64,000 bases of DNA from Roseovarius sp. MMSF_3359 (GCF_030733385.1 NZ_JASHJC010000005.1:124001-188000); one strand, 5' to 3'. Shown: positions 40,627 through 51,402, numbered from the stretch's first letter. Notes: generated from the letters alone by a model not told the origin. A program made the numbers and translations.

Positions 40627-41766
40627 ATGCTCAACTCGCAACAAGTCGCCCGGTACCAGCGCGCCCTCCCGTTCTGGGTGTCGCTTCTGCTTGTCCCGAT
40701 TTCTCTCTTCAGCGCCACCCATGGCGGCTGGACGCTGATCCTGATCCCGATCCTGACGTGGTTCCTGTTCTCGATCCTCGATGCATTTCTCGGGCTTGAG
40801 CTGGACAATGCCGACCCCCAGATCGGCGAAGAGCACCTGAGCTGGTACAAGGCCATCACCCTGATCTGGACCCCGGTGCAGTTCCTGCTGCTCTATTGGA
40901 TGATCTGGTATGCCAACGGGCCGGGTGACGCGCATCTGTCACCGTTCGAGACCATCTTCCTCTTCTTCGGCGTGGGGGTGATCACCGGCTCCATCGGCAT
41001 CAATTATAGCCATGAGTTGATGCACCAGAAGGACAAGACCGAACGCTGGATGGGGGATATCCTGCTTGCCATGGTCCTTTATTCGCATTTCCGGTCCGAG
41101 CATCTGCTGGTGCATCACCGCTATGTGGGTACGCCGCGCGATCCGGTTACTGCCCGCTATAACGAGGGGTTTCACCGCTTTTTCCCACGTGTCCTCAAAT
41201 CCTGCTGGCTCTCGGCCTTTCGCGCCGAAAAGGACATGCTGGCGCGCAAAGGTCTGCCCTGGACGCACCTGAGAAATCCGTTTTTCCGCTATTGGGCGCT
41301 TCAGGCCGGGATGATGGCCCTTGCCCTGCTGCTCGGTGGCTGGACCGGCCTCGCGCTATTCATCTGGCAGGCCCTTGTCGCGATCTGGCAACTCGAACTG
41401 GTCAACTATATCGAACATTACGGATTGACCCGCAAACACCTGGGCGATGGCAAATACGAACATGTGAAACCGCAGCATAGCTGGAATTCCGCCCATAAGG
41501 CGTCGAACTGGCTGCTCATCAATCTGCAGCGCCATTCCGATCACCACTACAAACCGGACCGCAGGTTCCCGCTGCTGCAGACCTATTCGGACGGTGATGC
41601 ACCACAGCTGCCCTTTGGCTATCCGGTGATGACAATTGCGGCGATGATCCCGCCCCTGTGGCGCAAGGTCATGAACCCGCGCGTCCGCAGGTGGCGGCAG
41701 ATGTACTATCCCGAGATCACGAACTGGAAAGCCTATAACAAGGCGCAGAACCCGCAGCCGCGCTAA
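40627..41766 (+). CDS. alkB: Alkane 1-monooxygenase
   Basis: 379 residues of an integral-membrane non-haem di-iron hydroxylase that converts n-alkanes to 1-alkanols. About six membrane segments and the histidine boxes are visible: HELMH, EHLLVHHRYVG, NYIEHYGL and LQRHSDHH. No rubredoxin or rubredoxin reductase gene lies within the window, so electron donors must be elsewhere. It follows mutY by 38 bases and may be read through from it, but it has its own CGGAG site. Confidence 0.95.
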   Translation: MLNSQQVARYQRALPFWVSLLLVPISLFSATHGGWTLILIPILTWFLFSILDAFLGLELDNADPQIGEEHLSWYKAITLIWTPVQFLLLYWMIWYANGPGDAHLSPFETIFLFFGVGVITGSIGINYSHELMHQKDKTERWMGDILLAMVLYSHFRSEHLLVHHRYVGTPRDPVTARYNEGFHRFFPRVLKSCWLSAFRAEKDMLARKGLPWTHLRNPFFRYWALQAGMMALALLLGGWTGLALFIWQALVAIWQLELVNYIEHYGLTRKHLGDGKYEHVKPQHSWNSAHKASNWLLINLQRHSDHHYKPDRRFPLLQTYSDGDAPQLPFGYPVMTIAAMIPPLWRKVMNPRVRRWRQMYYPEITNWKAYNKAQNPQPR

Positions 41767-41884
41767 GCATGACGGAATAAAACCTTGGCAATTCTAAGGT
41801 TTTTCGCCGTACCGAGGCCCGCGGCGATTAAGCCCTGATTAAGCCCTTTGTGACAGTGTCGCGGGGCAAAACAGGACGATGCCG

Positions 41885-42328
41885 ATGTATGCGCAATTGA
41901 AACAGACGGTTCAAAAACCAAAATGCCTTGTGATCGAAGACAGTGTTTTCGATCAGCGCATGATCCAACGGATGATTCGTGGCGCGGGTGTTGATGCCGA
42001 TGTTCTGTTTGCCAGCAGCCTGGAAGCCGCGCGGCGCATCCTGGCGACACATCGTTTTTCAATGATCCTGTGCGACAACAACCTGCCCGATGGCAACGGG
42101 ACGGATTTTGCGCAGACGCTGTCGAACGATCCCGGCTATTTCGACATTCCGATCGTGATCGTATCCGGGTGGCCATCGCCCTTCATGTGGGCGAAGGCGA
42201 AGGCTGCCGGGCTGCCCATCATCGACAAGAACGATCAGCTTCAGGCGAAACTGGCCGAGTTCTTTCGTCGGCGCTTTGGGCGTGGCACAACCTTCGGTCC
42301 ACGGCCAAAGCCCAAACTCATCAACTAG
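41885..42328 (+). CDS. Stand-alone response-regulator receiver protein
   Basis: 147 residues of CheY-like fold without an output domain. Acidic pocket in CLVIEDSVFDQ, phospho-acceptor Asp in MILCDNNLPDGNG, and Ser/Lys in VIVSGWPSP and IIDKNDQ. The ATG at 41885 lies 8 bases after AGGA; an in-frame ATG two codons earlier is too close to that site. No partner kinase is nearby, so the pathway is unknown. Confidence 0.85.
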   Translation: MYAQLKQTVQKPKCLVIEDSVFDQRMIQRMIRGAGVDADVLFASSLEAARRILATHRFSMILCDNNLPDGNGTDFAQTLSNDPGYFDIPIVIVSGWPSPFMWAKAKAAGLPIIDKNDQLQAKLAEFFRRRFGRGTTFGPRPKPKLIN

Positions 42329-42403
42329 AGTCCTTTTGACGTTGCAGCGCGCCTCTTTTGGAACGGCTCGCCTGCGGGTCAAACCCGGTACGCTCTTAAG
42401 ATC

Positions 42404-42433
42404 AAAAAGAGCCCCGCCTGTGACAGACGGGGC
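42404..42433 (-). terminator. Rho-independent terminator of ccrM
   Basis: On the minus strand a 10-bp stem with one mismatch (42424-42433 with 42411-42420) is followed by CTTTTTG, about 58 bases after the ccrM stop. Confidence 0.8.
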
Positions 42434-42490
42434 AAGGTATGGTGCAAATGGAAGTCAGACCACAGGCACCGGCGGTGTTCTTTGTTGAAT

Positions 42491-43642
<1,152 letters not shown>

Positions 43643-43695
43643 TCAAAGATGAGTCAAAGGCGATTCGCCGTCAAATTCTTTTTTGAATCAAATGC

Positions 43696-44319
43696 TTAGT
43701 TATTTTCTTGATACAAGATATTGTGGACGGGCTTGAACGAACGTCTATGGTGTGGGGTCACCCCAAGATTTTGCAAAGCCTCTCTGTGGCTTTTTGACGG
43801 GTAGCCCGCGTTTGTTTCCCATCCATAGCCGGGATACTGTTGCGCCAAATCCCACATGATCCGATCCCGGCAGATTTTTGCAACGATCGACGCCGCCGAA
43901 ATCGACACCGAAATGGCATCCCCCTTGACGATGGATTGCGCCGGAACGGTCAGACCCTTCGGGATCATATTGCCGTCAATCAACGCCAGGTCCGGCCTTT
44001 GCCGCAACCCGGCCACCGCGCGTTCCATTGCCAGATGCGAGGCACGGAGGATGTTCAGATCGTCAATCTCGGCCACGCTGGCATGAGCGATGGACACATC
44101 GGCGCAAGCCATCAGCGCGTCATTGAGCGCCGCGCGCCGTGCCGCCGTCAACCGTTTTGAATCGTTCAGACCTTCGGGAATATTGGCCGGATCCAGAACA
44201 ACCGCCGCGGCGGTGACCGGCCCGGCCAGCGGGCCCCGGCCCACCTCATCCACACCAGCGATGACACGTACCCCGGTGTCAAAAGCGTTCTGTTCCAAAG
44301 AGTAATCCGGCCCATCCAT
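43696..44319 (-). CDS. rnhB: Ribonuclease HII
   Basis: 207 residues. Removes ribonucleotides and RNA primers from DNA hybrids. [20 protein letters not shown] carries the first Asp/Glu, followed by LIDGN and [14 protein letters not shown] with the other acidic ligands. The ATG at 44319 matches the family start; the frame remains open upstream, without homology. It lies 98 bases upstream of ccrM on the same strand. Confidence 0.95.
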   Translation of the reverse strand: MDGPDYSLEQNAFDTGVRVIAGVDEVGRGPLAGPVTAAAVVLDPANIPEGLNDSKRLTAARRAALNDALMACADVSIAHASVAEIDDLNILRASHLAMERAVAGLRQRPDLALIDGNMIPKGLTVPAQSIVKGDAISVSISAASIVAKICRDRIMWDLAQQYPGYGWETNAGYPSKSHREALQNLGVTPHHRRSFKPVHNILYQENN

Positions 44320-44352
44320 GGCGGCCACAAACCACAGTTGCGCCCGCAATGC

Positions 44353-44378
44353 AAAAGGGGAGAGCCGGAACCCTCCCC
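44353..44378 (-). terminator. Probable terminator of the 171-residue secreted-protein gene
   Basis: GGGGAG (44357-44362) pairs with CTCCCC (44373-44378). On the minus strand the stem is followed by TTTT. It begins 24 bases past the stop at 44402. Confidence 0.5.
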
Positions 44379-44401
44379 CTACTGCTCGATTATGCCGTGG
44401 A

Positions 44402-44917
44402 TCAGTATTGCGCAGCGGCATATCCGTATCGGCCAAGGCAGCCACTGCGATAGACAAGCCGACGCTTGTTGTTGCGCAGGATACGGGCCGTGACAGCACA
44501 CTCACGCGGCAAGGCGTTGGTGTAGTGGAATTTCCGGTCCAGGCACCAGTTGCTGTACCCGACAAATCGCTGGCCATTGCGGCGCGCGTTTACCCGGCAG
44601 GATGCCGGCAGCAGCTTGCGTTGTACCCGTTTCGGCAGGGGGCGCGCGCCATGATTGTCATAGCGGTTCCCCTGGTAAGTATGGCGTCGATGTTTGCGAT
44701 GCGATTTATGGGGGCGGTGACCGTAATAGGGGTAATTGCGCGATACCTTGTCGTCATCACGCGCTTCCTTGATCGCTGCGCCGATGATCGCGATAGCGGC
44801 GACACCGCCAAGGATCTTCAGAAGATCGTCATTGTCAGCGCGCGCAGGTGCCGCGGTCAGTCCGGTGATCGCGACGGCTGTGGCCAGAATTGTCGCTATG
44901 AATCTGCGGTACATCAT
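44402..44917 (-). CDS. Hypothetical secreted basic protein
   Basis: 171 residues. A signal peptide ([20 protein letters not shown], cleaved near ARA-D), a short hydrophobic stretch ([15 protein letters not shown]), then a His/Arg/Tyr-rich linker and a Cys-containing C-terminal domain ([14 protein letters not shown] ... [10 protein letters not shown] ... [11 protein letters not shown] ... SGCLGRYGY). Four cysteines suggest two disulfides. No function is recognised. It has an AAGGAA site and diverges from the next small gene. Confidence 0.75.
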   Translation of the reverse strand: MMYRRFIATILATAVAITGLTAAPARADNDDLLKILGGVAAIAIIGAAIKEARDDDKVSRNYPYYGHRPHKSHRKHRRHTYQGNRYDNHGARPLPKRVQRKLLPASCRVNARRNGQRFVGYSNWCLDRKFHYTNALPRECAVTARILRNNKRRLVYRSGCLGRYGYAAAQY

Positions 44918-45025
44918 TGGTTTTCCTTTCAGGCATCATCGGGTTGTGTCGCTCCGGCGGGTGGGGCGTGTGTTCGATGATCCAAGAATGCGGTTTTGCC
45001 CCCGAGACAGGCAATATCGACACAA

Positions 45026-45040
45026 TGTTATCTAATAACA
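45026..45040. promoter_or_regulatory. TGTTAT-CTA-ATAACA palindrome in a divergent promoter region
   Basis: Six-base arms around three bases, inside the 191-base AT-richer gap between two diverging secreted-protein genes. It could be an operator controlling one or both; no matching regulator family is evident. Confidence 0.3.
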
Positions 45041-45108
45041 GGCTGTTCCGGGGCCATTTCCGCGCACATGTTATTGAATAGCTGTGAACAGTCGCGCATG
45101 TTTGCCGC

Positions 45109-45348
45109 ATGAAACGCATTCTGATCATCCCCGTGGCCATCATGGCCCTGACCATCGGCGCCCAGGCGGCCAATGCCGCCTGCTCGGTCGAATACAAGGC
45201 CAAGCGCGATAACCCGCTCAAGCTCTTTCACGATGTTGCACAGGTGAATGGCGACTGTAACATTGCCGCCGTTACACAAAAGCTCGAGAAGAGGCTAAAG
45301 AAAAAGGGGCTGACCCTGCTCAAGGTTCTATCGGTCAAAAAGCAATAG
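45109..45348 (+). CDS. Small secreted hypothetical protein
   Basis: 79 residues: a signal peptide (KRILIIPVAIMALTIGAQAANA) and a short mature part with two cysteines (CSVEY, NGDCNIAA) and a Lys-rich amphipathic end (KLEKRLKKKGL). No function is known. It stands 18 bases before the membrane winged-helix gene, so they probably form an operon. The ribosome site is weak. Confidence 0.65.
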   Translation: MKRILIIPVAIMALTIGAQAANAACSVEYKAKRDNPLKLFHDVAQVNGDCNIAAVTQKLEKRLKKKGLTLLKVLSVKKQ

Positions 45349-45366
45349 GGTCGGGAAGGATCGGTT

Positions 45367-46071
45367 TTGCATGAATTGACGAACTCTGCCGCAGATGCGC
45401 GCCGTACGGGAAGCCGTGCGGTGGTCATTGGCATGGCTGCGGTGGTTTTGATCCTGTCGGTCGCGGCGGTTCTGTTGTTCCTTAGCCTGCCGGATGCCAA
45501 CGCGTTCAACGCACGGGTCGAGCGGATCTTTGTCGAAAACGATGCGCTGACCACGGATGCGGAAATCAAGCTGCTCGAAATTCTCGCGCTTTCCGGTACG
45601 GCGTTTTCCGAAACGCTTGTCAGCTACCGGATGGTGATTTTCGTGCTGCTGGTGTTTGCTGCGGCCCTCCTGGTCGCGGCGCTGGTTTTCCTGGTGATGC
45701 TGATCGCGATGAATCGGCGGATGGCACAGATCGAACGCTCGGGTATTCAGGTCAGCTCACTGCTGATAAGCCGCGAAGAAAAGACCGTGTACCTCAACAA
45801 CATGGGGTTCAAGCTGACCGATGCGGCGATGGAAACGCTGTCCATCCTGGCCGAGGCGCGCATGGATGATGACGTTCTGTCCGGTGCCGAGATCGAGGCG
45901 ATGATCTCGGGCCGCAGCGCCAGCGACTGCGAAGAGGCCGCCGGTGCCACGCGCATCAAGCGCCTGCGGGATACGCTGGGCAATCAGCTGGTCAGCGAAT
46001 TGCTGGTCAAGAATATCGCACGCCGTGGCTATATGCTGGCGATCGACAAAGATGTGATCCAGGTGATCTGA
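45367..46071 (+). CDS. Membrane protein with C-terminal winged-helix (OmpR/PhoB-like) domain
   Basis: 234 residues. Two membrane segments (about 18-42 and 86-114) bracket a short loop of about 45 residues. The cytoplasmic C-terminal part (about 140-232) reads like a trans_reg_C winged helix: ETLSILAEARMDDDVLSGAEI, TRIKRLRDTLGNQLVSELLV, and RRGYMLAI as the terminal hairpin. A one-component membrane transcription regulator is inferred. The start is TTG at 45367 with AAGGA 6-7 bases upstream; the nearby ATG is out of frame. Confidence 0.7.
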   Translation: MHELTNSAADARRTGSRAVVIGMAAVVLILSVAAVLLFLSLPDANAFNARVERIFVENDALTTDAEIKLLEILALSGTAFSETLVSYRMVIFVLLVFAAALLVAALVFLVMLIAMNRRMAQIERSGIQVSSLLISREEKTVYLNNMGFKLTDAAMETLSILAEARMDDDVLSGAEIEAMISGRSASDCEEAAGATRIKRLRDTLGNQLVSELLVKNIARRGYMLAIDKDVIQVI

Positions 46072-46083
46072 AGCCGTATCCCG

Positions 46084-47661
46084 TCAGGGTTCGTCGAAAA
46101 AGCTCCAGCAGTTCGAGAATTGTTGGATGTTGACCCCGTGGGCCTTACGGCTTTGGTCCATCCTCGAAAAGATCGTGTTAGCAGCCTTGGCGCGCGCCAT
46201 GAATTCCTGCACCACGCGCCCTGCAATCGCATCACGCGCAGAGTATTCCAACAACAAGGCGTTCGTGTTCAGGATCAGGTCGGAACCGCCCAACCTGAAG
46301 CGATCCAACCCGGCAAACCCCATCTTTGTCTGTGGCAGCTTGTGAGGGTAGGTCGCATCCGGTGGCAGGTCCTCGAAGGCGCGTTCGGTCTCGTAGGCCT
46401 TGAGGATGTTGGCGTAGAAATAGGCGCTGGCGCCGATGATCTTTTGATCCTCGTTGACGCCGTGATCTAGGAAGGTCTGAAAACTCGAAATAAGCCAACG
46501 AGTGGGCAGAAGCCCCAGCAGAAGCGGATATTCTTCGGCCCAGAGCCGTTGGAACAGGGCCGCGGCATGGGCGGTGTGGGGCGTATCCCGGCGCAAGTAA
46601 CTGATCGCGAGCCCAAGCAGAAAACAAATCTCCGGTTGATCGCGGAAGCGATAGACTAGGATTTCCGCCTGATTGCTCATCCGCCCCCGACCAATCTCGG
46701 GAAGGTCGCCTTCGGCTTCGACGATCTGCGTCCGGAGCGGTTTGAGATCAATATCAAGGTCAGGCATCAGATTTGGCTGATCCTGCTGCCGCACACGTTT
46801 TTCGACGCGCCGCCACAGGGGGTCGAGCACTTTGGGCAAATTTTCGGGCTTGTCCGGTACGTGGAACCAATCGGTGTTGTCTTGGACGGTAACCTCGGCT
46901 GGGGTGTCGTTTTCGCGGGGCGACAGCAGCGACAGTTTGGCCAACCGCTTAGCCTCCTGCGAGGCGCTTGAGCGGTTGATGCGCTCCATCAGGAAAACCT
47001 CCGTGTCGCTTGGCGACACGTTGGCGCGGCTTTCGCGGATCGCACCGATATCCGCGGATCGCAGGCCGGGGATCGCCGCAAGAAGGCTCTGCATGGCGGA
47101 TGTCTTCTCACCCGACGGGTAGTCGATCAGCACGAACCGTTCCCGCAGGTGCCGACTGGCCTCGGCGGTCACGCCATCCCACAGACCGTCGCTCTTGAGG
47201 AACTGGGTAAACCCCTCGAGCTTGCTGAATTTCTGCCGGTGCTTGAGGTTCTGGACATAGGCGCTTTTGATCCAGTCGTCCGGGTCGCGCAGAAAGAAGT
47301 AATAGCGGGTATCAAACGCCTCGAGCGCCGCGTCCAGAGCGGCGATATTGCGCCAAAGCGCCGGATAGACCTCCCGCACCCGGCGGGTCCCGGGCAAAAT
47401 TCCCGAAAGGTCTTCGCAGGACAGGATGCAATCCCCCGGTGCCTGACCGCACAGATCAGCAATCTGCTCCAGCGCATCAGCGGCGTCGAAAGCCCGCTCC
47501 GCATTCAGAAGTTTAGCGACCTTGGCGAGGAGCGGCGTTGCGATCGGGGTCAGGCCACATCGCGCCTCAAGCACGTCGGCGTTTTCCTTCAAGGCACGTT
47601 GGATGGCGGACGAGCCGGTTTTGTGCGGCCCCAGATGGACATGTACCGTCTTCCTCGCCAT
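46084..47661 (-). CDS. Sulfotransferase-like P-loop protein, large
   Basis: 525 residues. The N-terminal VHLGPHKTGSSAIQRAL resembles the PAPS 5'-phosphate loop of sulfotransferases, and RYYFFLRDPDDWIKSAYVQ the 3'-phosphate segment. The C-terminal half is a long helical region without recognised motifs. Carbohydrate sulfation or a divergent P-loop function are possible. It is downstream of the RTX protein gene on the same strand (178 bases apart). Confidence 0.6.
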   Translation of the reverse strand: MARKTVHVHLGPHKTGSSAIQRALKENADVLEARCGLTPIATPLLAKVAKLLNAERAFDAADALEQIADLCGQAPGDCILSCEDLSGILPGTRRVREVYPALWRNIAALDAALEAFDTRYYFFLRDPDDWIKSAYVQNLKHRQKFSKLEGFTQFLKSDGLWDGVTAEASRHLRERFVLIDYPSGEKTSAMQSLLAAIPGLRSADIGAIRESRANVSPSDTEVFLMERINRSSASQEAKRLAKLSLLSPRENDTPAEVTVQDNTDWFHVPDKPENLPKVLDPLWRRVEKRVRQQDQPNLMPDLDIDLKPLRTQIVEAEGDLPEIGRGRMSNQAEILVYRFRDQPEICFLLGLAISYLRRDTPHTAHAAALFQRLWAEEYPLLLGLLPTRWLISSFQTFLDHGVNEDQKIIGASAYFYANILKAYETERAFEDLPPDATYPHKLPQTKMGFAGLDRFRLGGSDLILNTNALLLEYSARDAIAGRVVQEFMARAKAANTIFSRMDQSRKAHGVNIQQFSNCWSFFDEP

Positions 47662-47839
47662 CCGTTCACCTGCTGTTGGCACGACCTCGCCGCCGATTTC
47701 GCGGCGGCCTTGGTGCCAATGTCCCCAAACCGCGGACAAGATTCAACGCTGTCGTGATGGAAAGCCATCAGTGTTGCAAATTTTATCTCTCAGGCCGAGG
47801 TTGGCGGACCGCGTTACAGCGACCGAAACGCCCGGTGGC

Positions 47840-50101
47840 TTACATCGCGAACATATCTGTGGCGATTTCCTCCGCGGTGACGGATTGAAGCTGAACGATG
47901 CTCTGCCCTGCGACGCGCAGGTCGACGCCACGGTCAGTCTCGACAACCTCGATATCGGCAAAGGTGATATCAAGATCCGTCAGGTCCAGAATGTCCTGCG
48001 ACGTGTCGAAATCAAGGATCGTGTCGGTGCCACCGTCGTTGTTGTAAACGAACGTGTCCTGGCCATCGCCGCCGGACATGACGTCGTTACCCTGGCCGCC
48101 ATCAATGGTGTCATTGCCGCTGCCGCCATGGATGACATCGTCTCCCGCGCCCCCATCGACATCCACATCGGCGGAATAGGCCAGCAGCTTGTCGTTACCT
48201 TCGCCCAGATCGACACTGGCACGACCGGATTCGGCCAGGACAAAATCATTGCCGTCACCGGTCTCAACCTCAACATCGTCACCGCCCAGTATACGCACGA
48301 AGTCCTTACCCGCGCCGCTGTCGACCGATGCCGTGGACTCGCCCGTAAAGATCGTGTCATCGTGGTCGGAACCGATGAAATGCTCGACATTGGCAAACGC
48401 ATCTGCTTCGCCGCTTTCGTCTTTTTCGGCGACGCCCTCGCGGGCATAAATCCGGACGGCTGAGGCGTTGTCAGAATAGTCCAGCGTATCTTCGCCCGCG
48501 CCACCGTCGATCGTGTCTGACCCGGCGCCGCCCACGATAAGATCGTCACCCGCCCCGCCCGACAGCGCGTCGTTGCCGGCGCCACCATCGATCAGGTCAT
48601 CACCGTCAAACCCGTTGATTTCGTCATCCCCGTCGAGGCCCCAGATCTCATCGGCGTGGGCCGTGCCATCGAAGGTGTCATTTGTGGCGTTCTGATCGTC
48701 CCCGAACAGGCGCACTCCCGTGCCATTGGTGATCACCACCTGCACGACTTCGTAGTCACCGAGCGAGAAAGTGTAGCTGCCGCTGTTGCCGATCTCGCCA
48801 TGGCTAATCGTTTTCATCGTCGCTTCAACGCGGTAGTCGGTGGCGGATGCGCCTTCGGCGGCGTCCAGGACGGTGGCATGGATATGCGAACCGGCCGTCA
48901 TGTATTGCCCGAAATCGACATTCAGGTTGATCGTTTCCCCAACACCGGACGCGAGATAGAGAACCGTCTTGCCGTCACCCTGGAACACATAAGTGCGCCC
49001 GATTTCCTGCCCGTTGCCTGCGAGTATTTCATCACCCTGCACGGTTTCGACAGCCTGCGTATCGACCAGTTCACGGCGCATCATCCGATAGAGGAACCCC
49101 GTCGACGTCAGGTGGTCATCCCCTTCCTTATTGCTGAGCGATGCGGGGCCGGGCGCTTGCGCGGTCCAGATGGCGGACATGTCAACGCCCTGCTCCATCA
49201 TGTTGGAAAAGACGTTCAGCAACGCCACATTGCGCATCAAACCGGTGACCGACGTGTCGTCGGGGCCGTTGCCGCCGATATTCCACTCCGTCACAACCAG
49301 ATCCAACCCGGTTTCATCGGAGGTGTCCCAATAATCCGCCATATCCTTGAGGCGACGGTTGACGTTCCCGCCGAGAATCATGGAGTTGCCGGAGCTGGTC
49401 GAGGCGTAGAAATGCGAGATCAGGCCATCGACGGCATCCAGTTCCTGCTGCGTGAACTGCGCCGCGAGTTCCTGATCGTCTTCAATGCCGTTGCCGTCGT
49501 CGTCGCCACGGCCAGCCTGGATGTAGACGCCGGTATCCGACCACTCCGCATCTTCCTGGATGACCTCATCAATCCAGAGTGCCATCTTGCTCTGCAATTC
49601 GCCGAATTCGGCCGCGGACCAGTTGAACTTGTCCTGATACCACTCATTGCCAATCTCAAAGCCACTGATCTGCGCGTCCCCGTAATCCCCCGCCAGAACC
49701 GCGCGCACGAAATCCTTGATGATGGCTTCGGCCGCCGGGTCAATCTCGCGGGTATCCTGGTCGAAATACCTGTAGGTTGGCAGAACGATGACCGCTTTGG
49801 ACCCAGACTGCGCCGCGTAGTTCAGAAACTCCTGGATCGGCGTTACATCCCTATCATTGCGGCCAAGGATGCTTGGCTGCAGGGTCGCCGTCGGGTTGGA
49901 AAGGTCGAAAAACTCTTCGGTGACCGTACCGCCGGGATACCGGATCAGGTCAATGCCGACGCGATCCATGATCTCGGGAAAGGTGCTGTCGGCACCGACG
50001 CGATCATGATGAAACAGGTAGTTCGTTCCAAAATGCTCTGCCCCGATGACGGACCCAACGGTCGCACCACCTTCAAAATCATATCTGACATTATACGCCA
50101 T
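47840..50101 (-). CDS. RTX (haemolysin-type Ca-binding) protein with glycosidase-like N-terminal domain
   Basis: 753 residues with no signal peptide, as expected for type I secretion. Residues about 1-380 look like a clan GH-A TIM barrel: IRYPGGTVTEEFFDLSNP, a probable acid/base Glu in GFEIGNEWYQ, and a probable nucleophile in LVVTEWNIGGNG. A beta-sandwich follows (about 380-475). From about 485 there are GGxGxDxUx nonapeptide repeats in two blocks, and the end (TFVYNNDGGTDTILDFDTSQ) is the usual RTX cap. A secreted polysaccharide hydrolase is inferred. No T1SS genes are in the window. Confidence 0.85.
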   Translation of the reverse strand: MAYNVRYDFEGGATVGSVIGAEHFGTNYLFHHDRVGADSTFPEIMDRVGIDLIRYPGGTVTEEFFDLSNPTATLQPSILGRNDRDVTPIQEFLNYAAQSGSKAVIVLPTYRYFDQDTREIDPAAEAIIKDFVRAVLAGDYGDAQISGFEIGNEWYQDKFNWSAAEFGELQSKMALWIDEVIQEDAEWSDTGVYIQAGRGDDDGNGIEDDQELAAQFTQQELDAVDGLISHFYASTSSGNSMILGGNVNRRLKDMADYWDTSDETGLDLVVTEWNIGGNGPDDTSVTGLMRNVALLNVFSNMMEQGVDMSAIWTAQAPGPASLSNKEGDDHLTSTGFLYRMMRRELVDTQAVETVQGDEILAGNGQEIGRTYVFQGDGKTVLYLASGVGETINLNVDFGQYMTAGSHIHATVLDAAEGASATDYRVEATMKTISHGEIGNSGSYTFSLGDYEVVQVVITNGTGVRLFGDDQNATNDTFDGTAHADEIWGLDGDDEINGFDGDDLIDGGAGNDALSGGAGDDLIVGGAGSDTIDGGAGEDTLDYSDNASAVRIYAREGVAEKDESGEADAFANVEHFIGSDHDDTIFTGESTASVDSGAGKDFVRILGGDDVEVETGDGNDFVLAESGRASVDLGEGNDKLLAYSADVDVDGGAGDDVIHGGSGNDTIDGGQGNDVMSGGDGQDTFVYNNDGGTDTILDFDTSQDILDLTDLDITFADIEVVETDRGVDLRVAGQSIVQLQSVTAEEIATDMFAM

Positions 50102-50323
50102 TACGCACGCTCACCACAAATCGCCCCGGCGTTGTTATGAGCCAAAGCCAGTTAATGATTTGCCAATATCGGCTAGGAAAGCATGAAGCATTTATGCTGC
50201 ATTTTAGAGGTGCCAGAGATGTGGGTCAGGACACTGTAATGGATCATCGGATAGCACCCTCGACAGCCCCGCGATGAGCCGCTAGTTGAAGAAAGCCGAA
50301 ACCCAAGATCCCGAGAGACACCA

Positions 50324-51040
50324 GTGACGACCAAAGAGGATTTAACGCCGATCTGCCTCCTGCATCCCGGCAAGACCGGCGGAACCTATCTGAAGTCGGT
50401 GATCCGCCATAACAGATCTCGCTGGTCGCGCCCGATCCAACTCCTGTCCCACCGCGAAACGATCACCTCCACGCTGCGGGATTTCGGCTCGGATCGTAAG
50501 CTTGCTTTCACGTTTCGTGATCCGGTGGCGCGTTTCGTTTCGGCCTTTCAAAGCAGGCGCCGGCAAGGGCGACCCACCTATAGTCGAATGTGGTCCCCGG
50601 CAGAGGCGACATCGTTCCTGTTTTTCGACACCGCCAACCAGCTCGCCGAAGCCCTGGACAGCAGCAACGAAAGGGACAAATCTGCTGCCTTCTTTGCCTT
50701 CAACGCGATCATGCACATCAAGACAAATTACAGCTTCCATTTCGAAAGCCTGAAAACCTTGGCGAACGAAACCGGCAATATCATTACCTGCATTGACACG
50801 CAGAATTTACAGAGAGACTTGCCGTTTTTCCTGACCGCGATCGGCATTGAGGAATTCGAATTGCCCGACACCGACGCGCGCCACGCCAACCCGGAAACAA
50901 CGGATCAACTCTCCGACCGGGCGTTGAGGAACCTGCAGTCATTCTGGGCCATGGAATTTGAGTTCTATCAATTTTTCAAGGAAATGGAGGGACGCATGGG
51001 GGTTGCTCAACCATCGAAACCGTTGGATGAACCTCGTTAG
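50324..51040 (+). CDS. Sulfotransferase-family protein
   Basis: 238 residues. CLLHPGKTGGTYLKSVIRHN is the PAPS-binding loop and FTFRDPVARFVSAFQSRRR the 3'-phosphate/Arg segment of Golgi-type sulfotransferases. It starts at GTG (50324) with AGAGA upstream. It diverges from the RTX gene. A role in sulfating an extracellular polysaccharide is inferred from family only. Confidence 0.8.
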   Translation: MTTKEDLTPICLLHPGKTGGTYLKSVIRHNRSRWSRPIQLLSHRETITSTLRDFGSDRKLAFTFRDPVARFVSAFQSRRRQGRPTYSRMWSPAEATSFLFFDTANQLAEALDSSNERDKSAAFFAFNAIMHIKTNYSFHFESLKTLANETGNIITCIDTQNLQRDLPFFLTAIGIEEFELPDTDARHANPETTDQLSDRALRNLQSFWAMEFEFYQFFKEMEGRMGVAQPSKPLDEPR

Positions 51041-51063
51041 GCCAAGCGTCACAAATCTACCAT

Positions 51064-51402
51064 TCAGCGCATGCCAATTGCGATCTTGTTGATCGCTGTC
51101 GGGCACTGCGCGATTACGGGCCTGCCAAGCGCAACCGCCATGTCGCCAACCCAGTTGCTTGACGCCTCTGCCGTCTCGACCTGCTCTCTCAAGAAACTGC
51201 GTAGATCAAATGCCAGAGGCAGTCCGATGTGTTCCTCAACTTTGGAAAAGAGGTCTTCAAAAGACCAGGCCGAGAAGGTTTTTACCGGGCTCGAAAAGCT
51301 TTCATCCCGCAGGCGAAACTGCAACCCCGGCGCGCTCGGATCATCCGAGCAGCTGAGAACATAGTGCAAACCAAAGATTTCGAACGGAATTACATGTGCC
51401 AT
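51064..51402 (-). CDS. Hypothetical protein beside the element's left end
   Basis: 112 residues from the ATG at 51402 (an in-frame ATG at 51417 is also possible). It reads as a plausible globular protein (MAHVIPFEIFGLHYVLSCSD, then WSFEDLFSKVEEHIGLPL). No family is recognised. It converges on the sulfotransferase with a 23-base gap and lies outside the integrative element. Confidence 0.55.
   Translation of the reverse strand: MAHVIPFEIFGLHYVLSCSDDPSAPGLQFRLRDESFSSPVKTFSAWSFEDLFSKVEEHIGLPLAFDLRSFLREQVETAEASSNWVGDMAVALGRPVIAQCPTAINKIAIGMR

Noticed and set aside
48656..50140. A 494-codon open frame opposite the RTX gene
   Set aside because: It is the antisense shadow of a strongly supported coding gene in GC-rich DNA; no motif, RBS or homology of its own.
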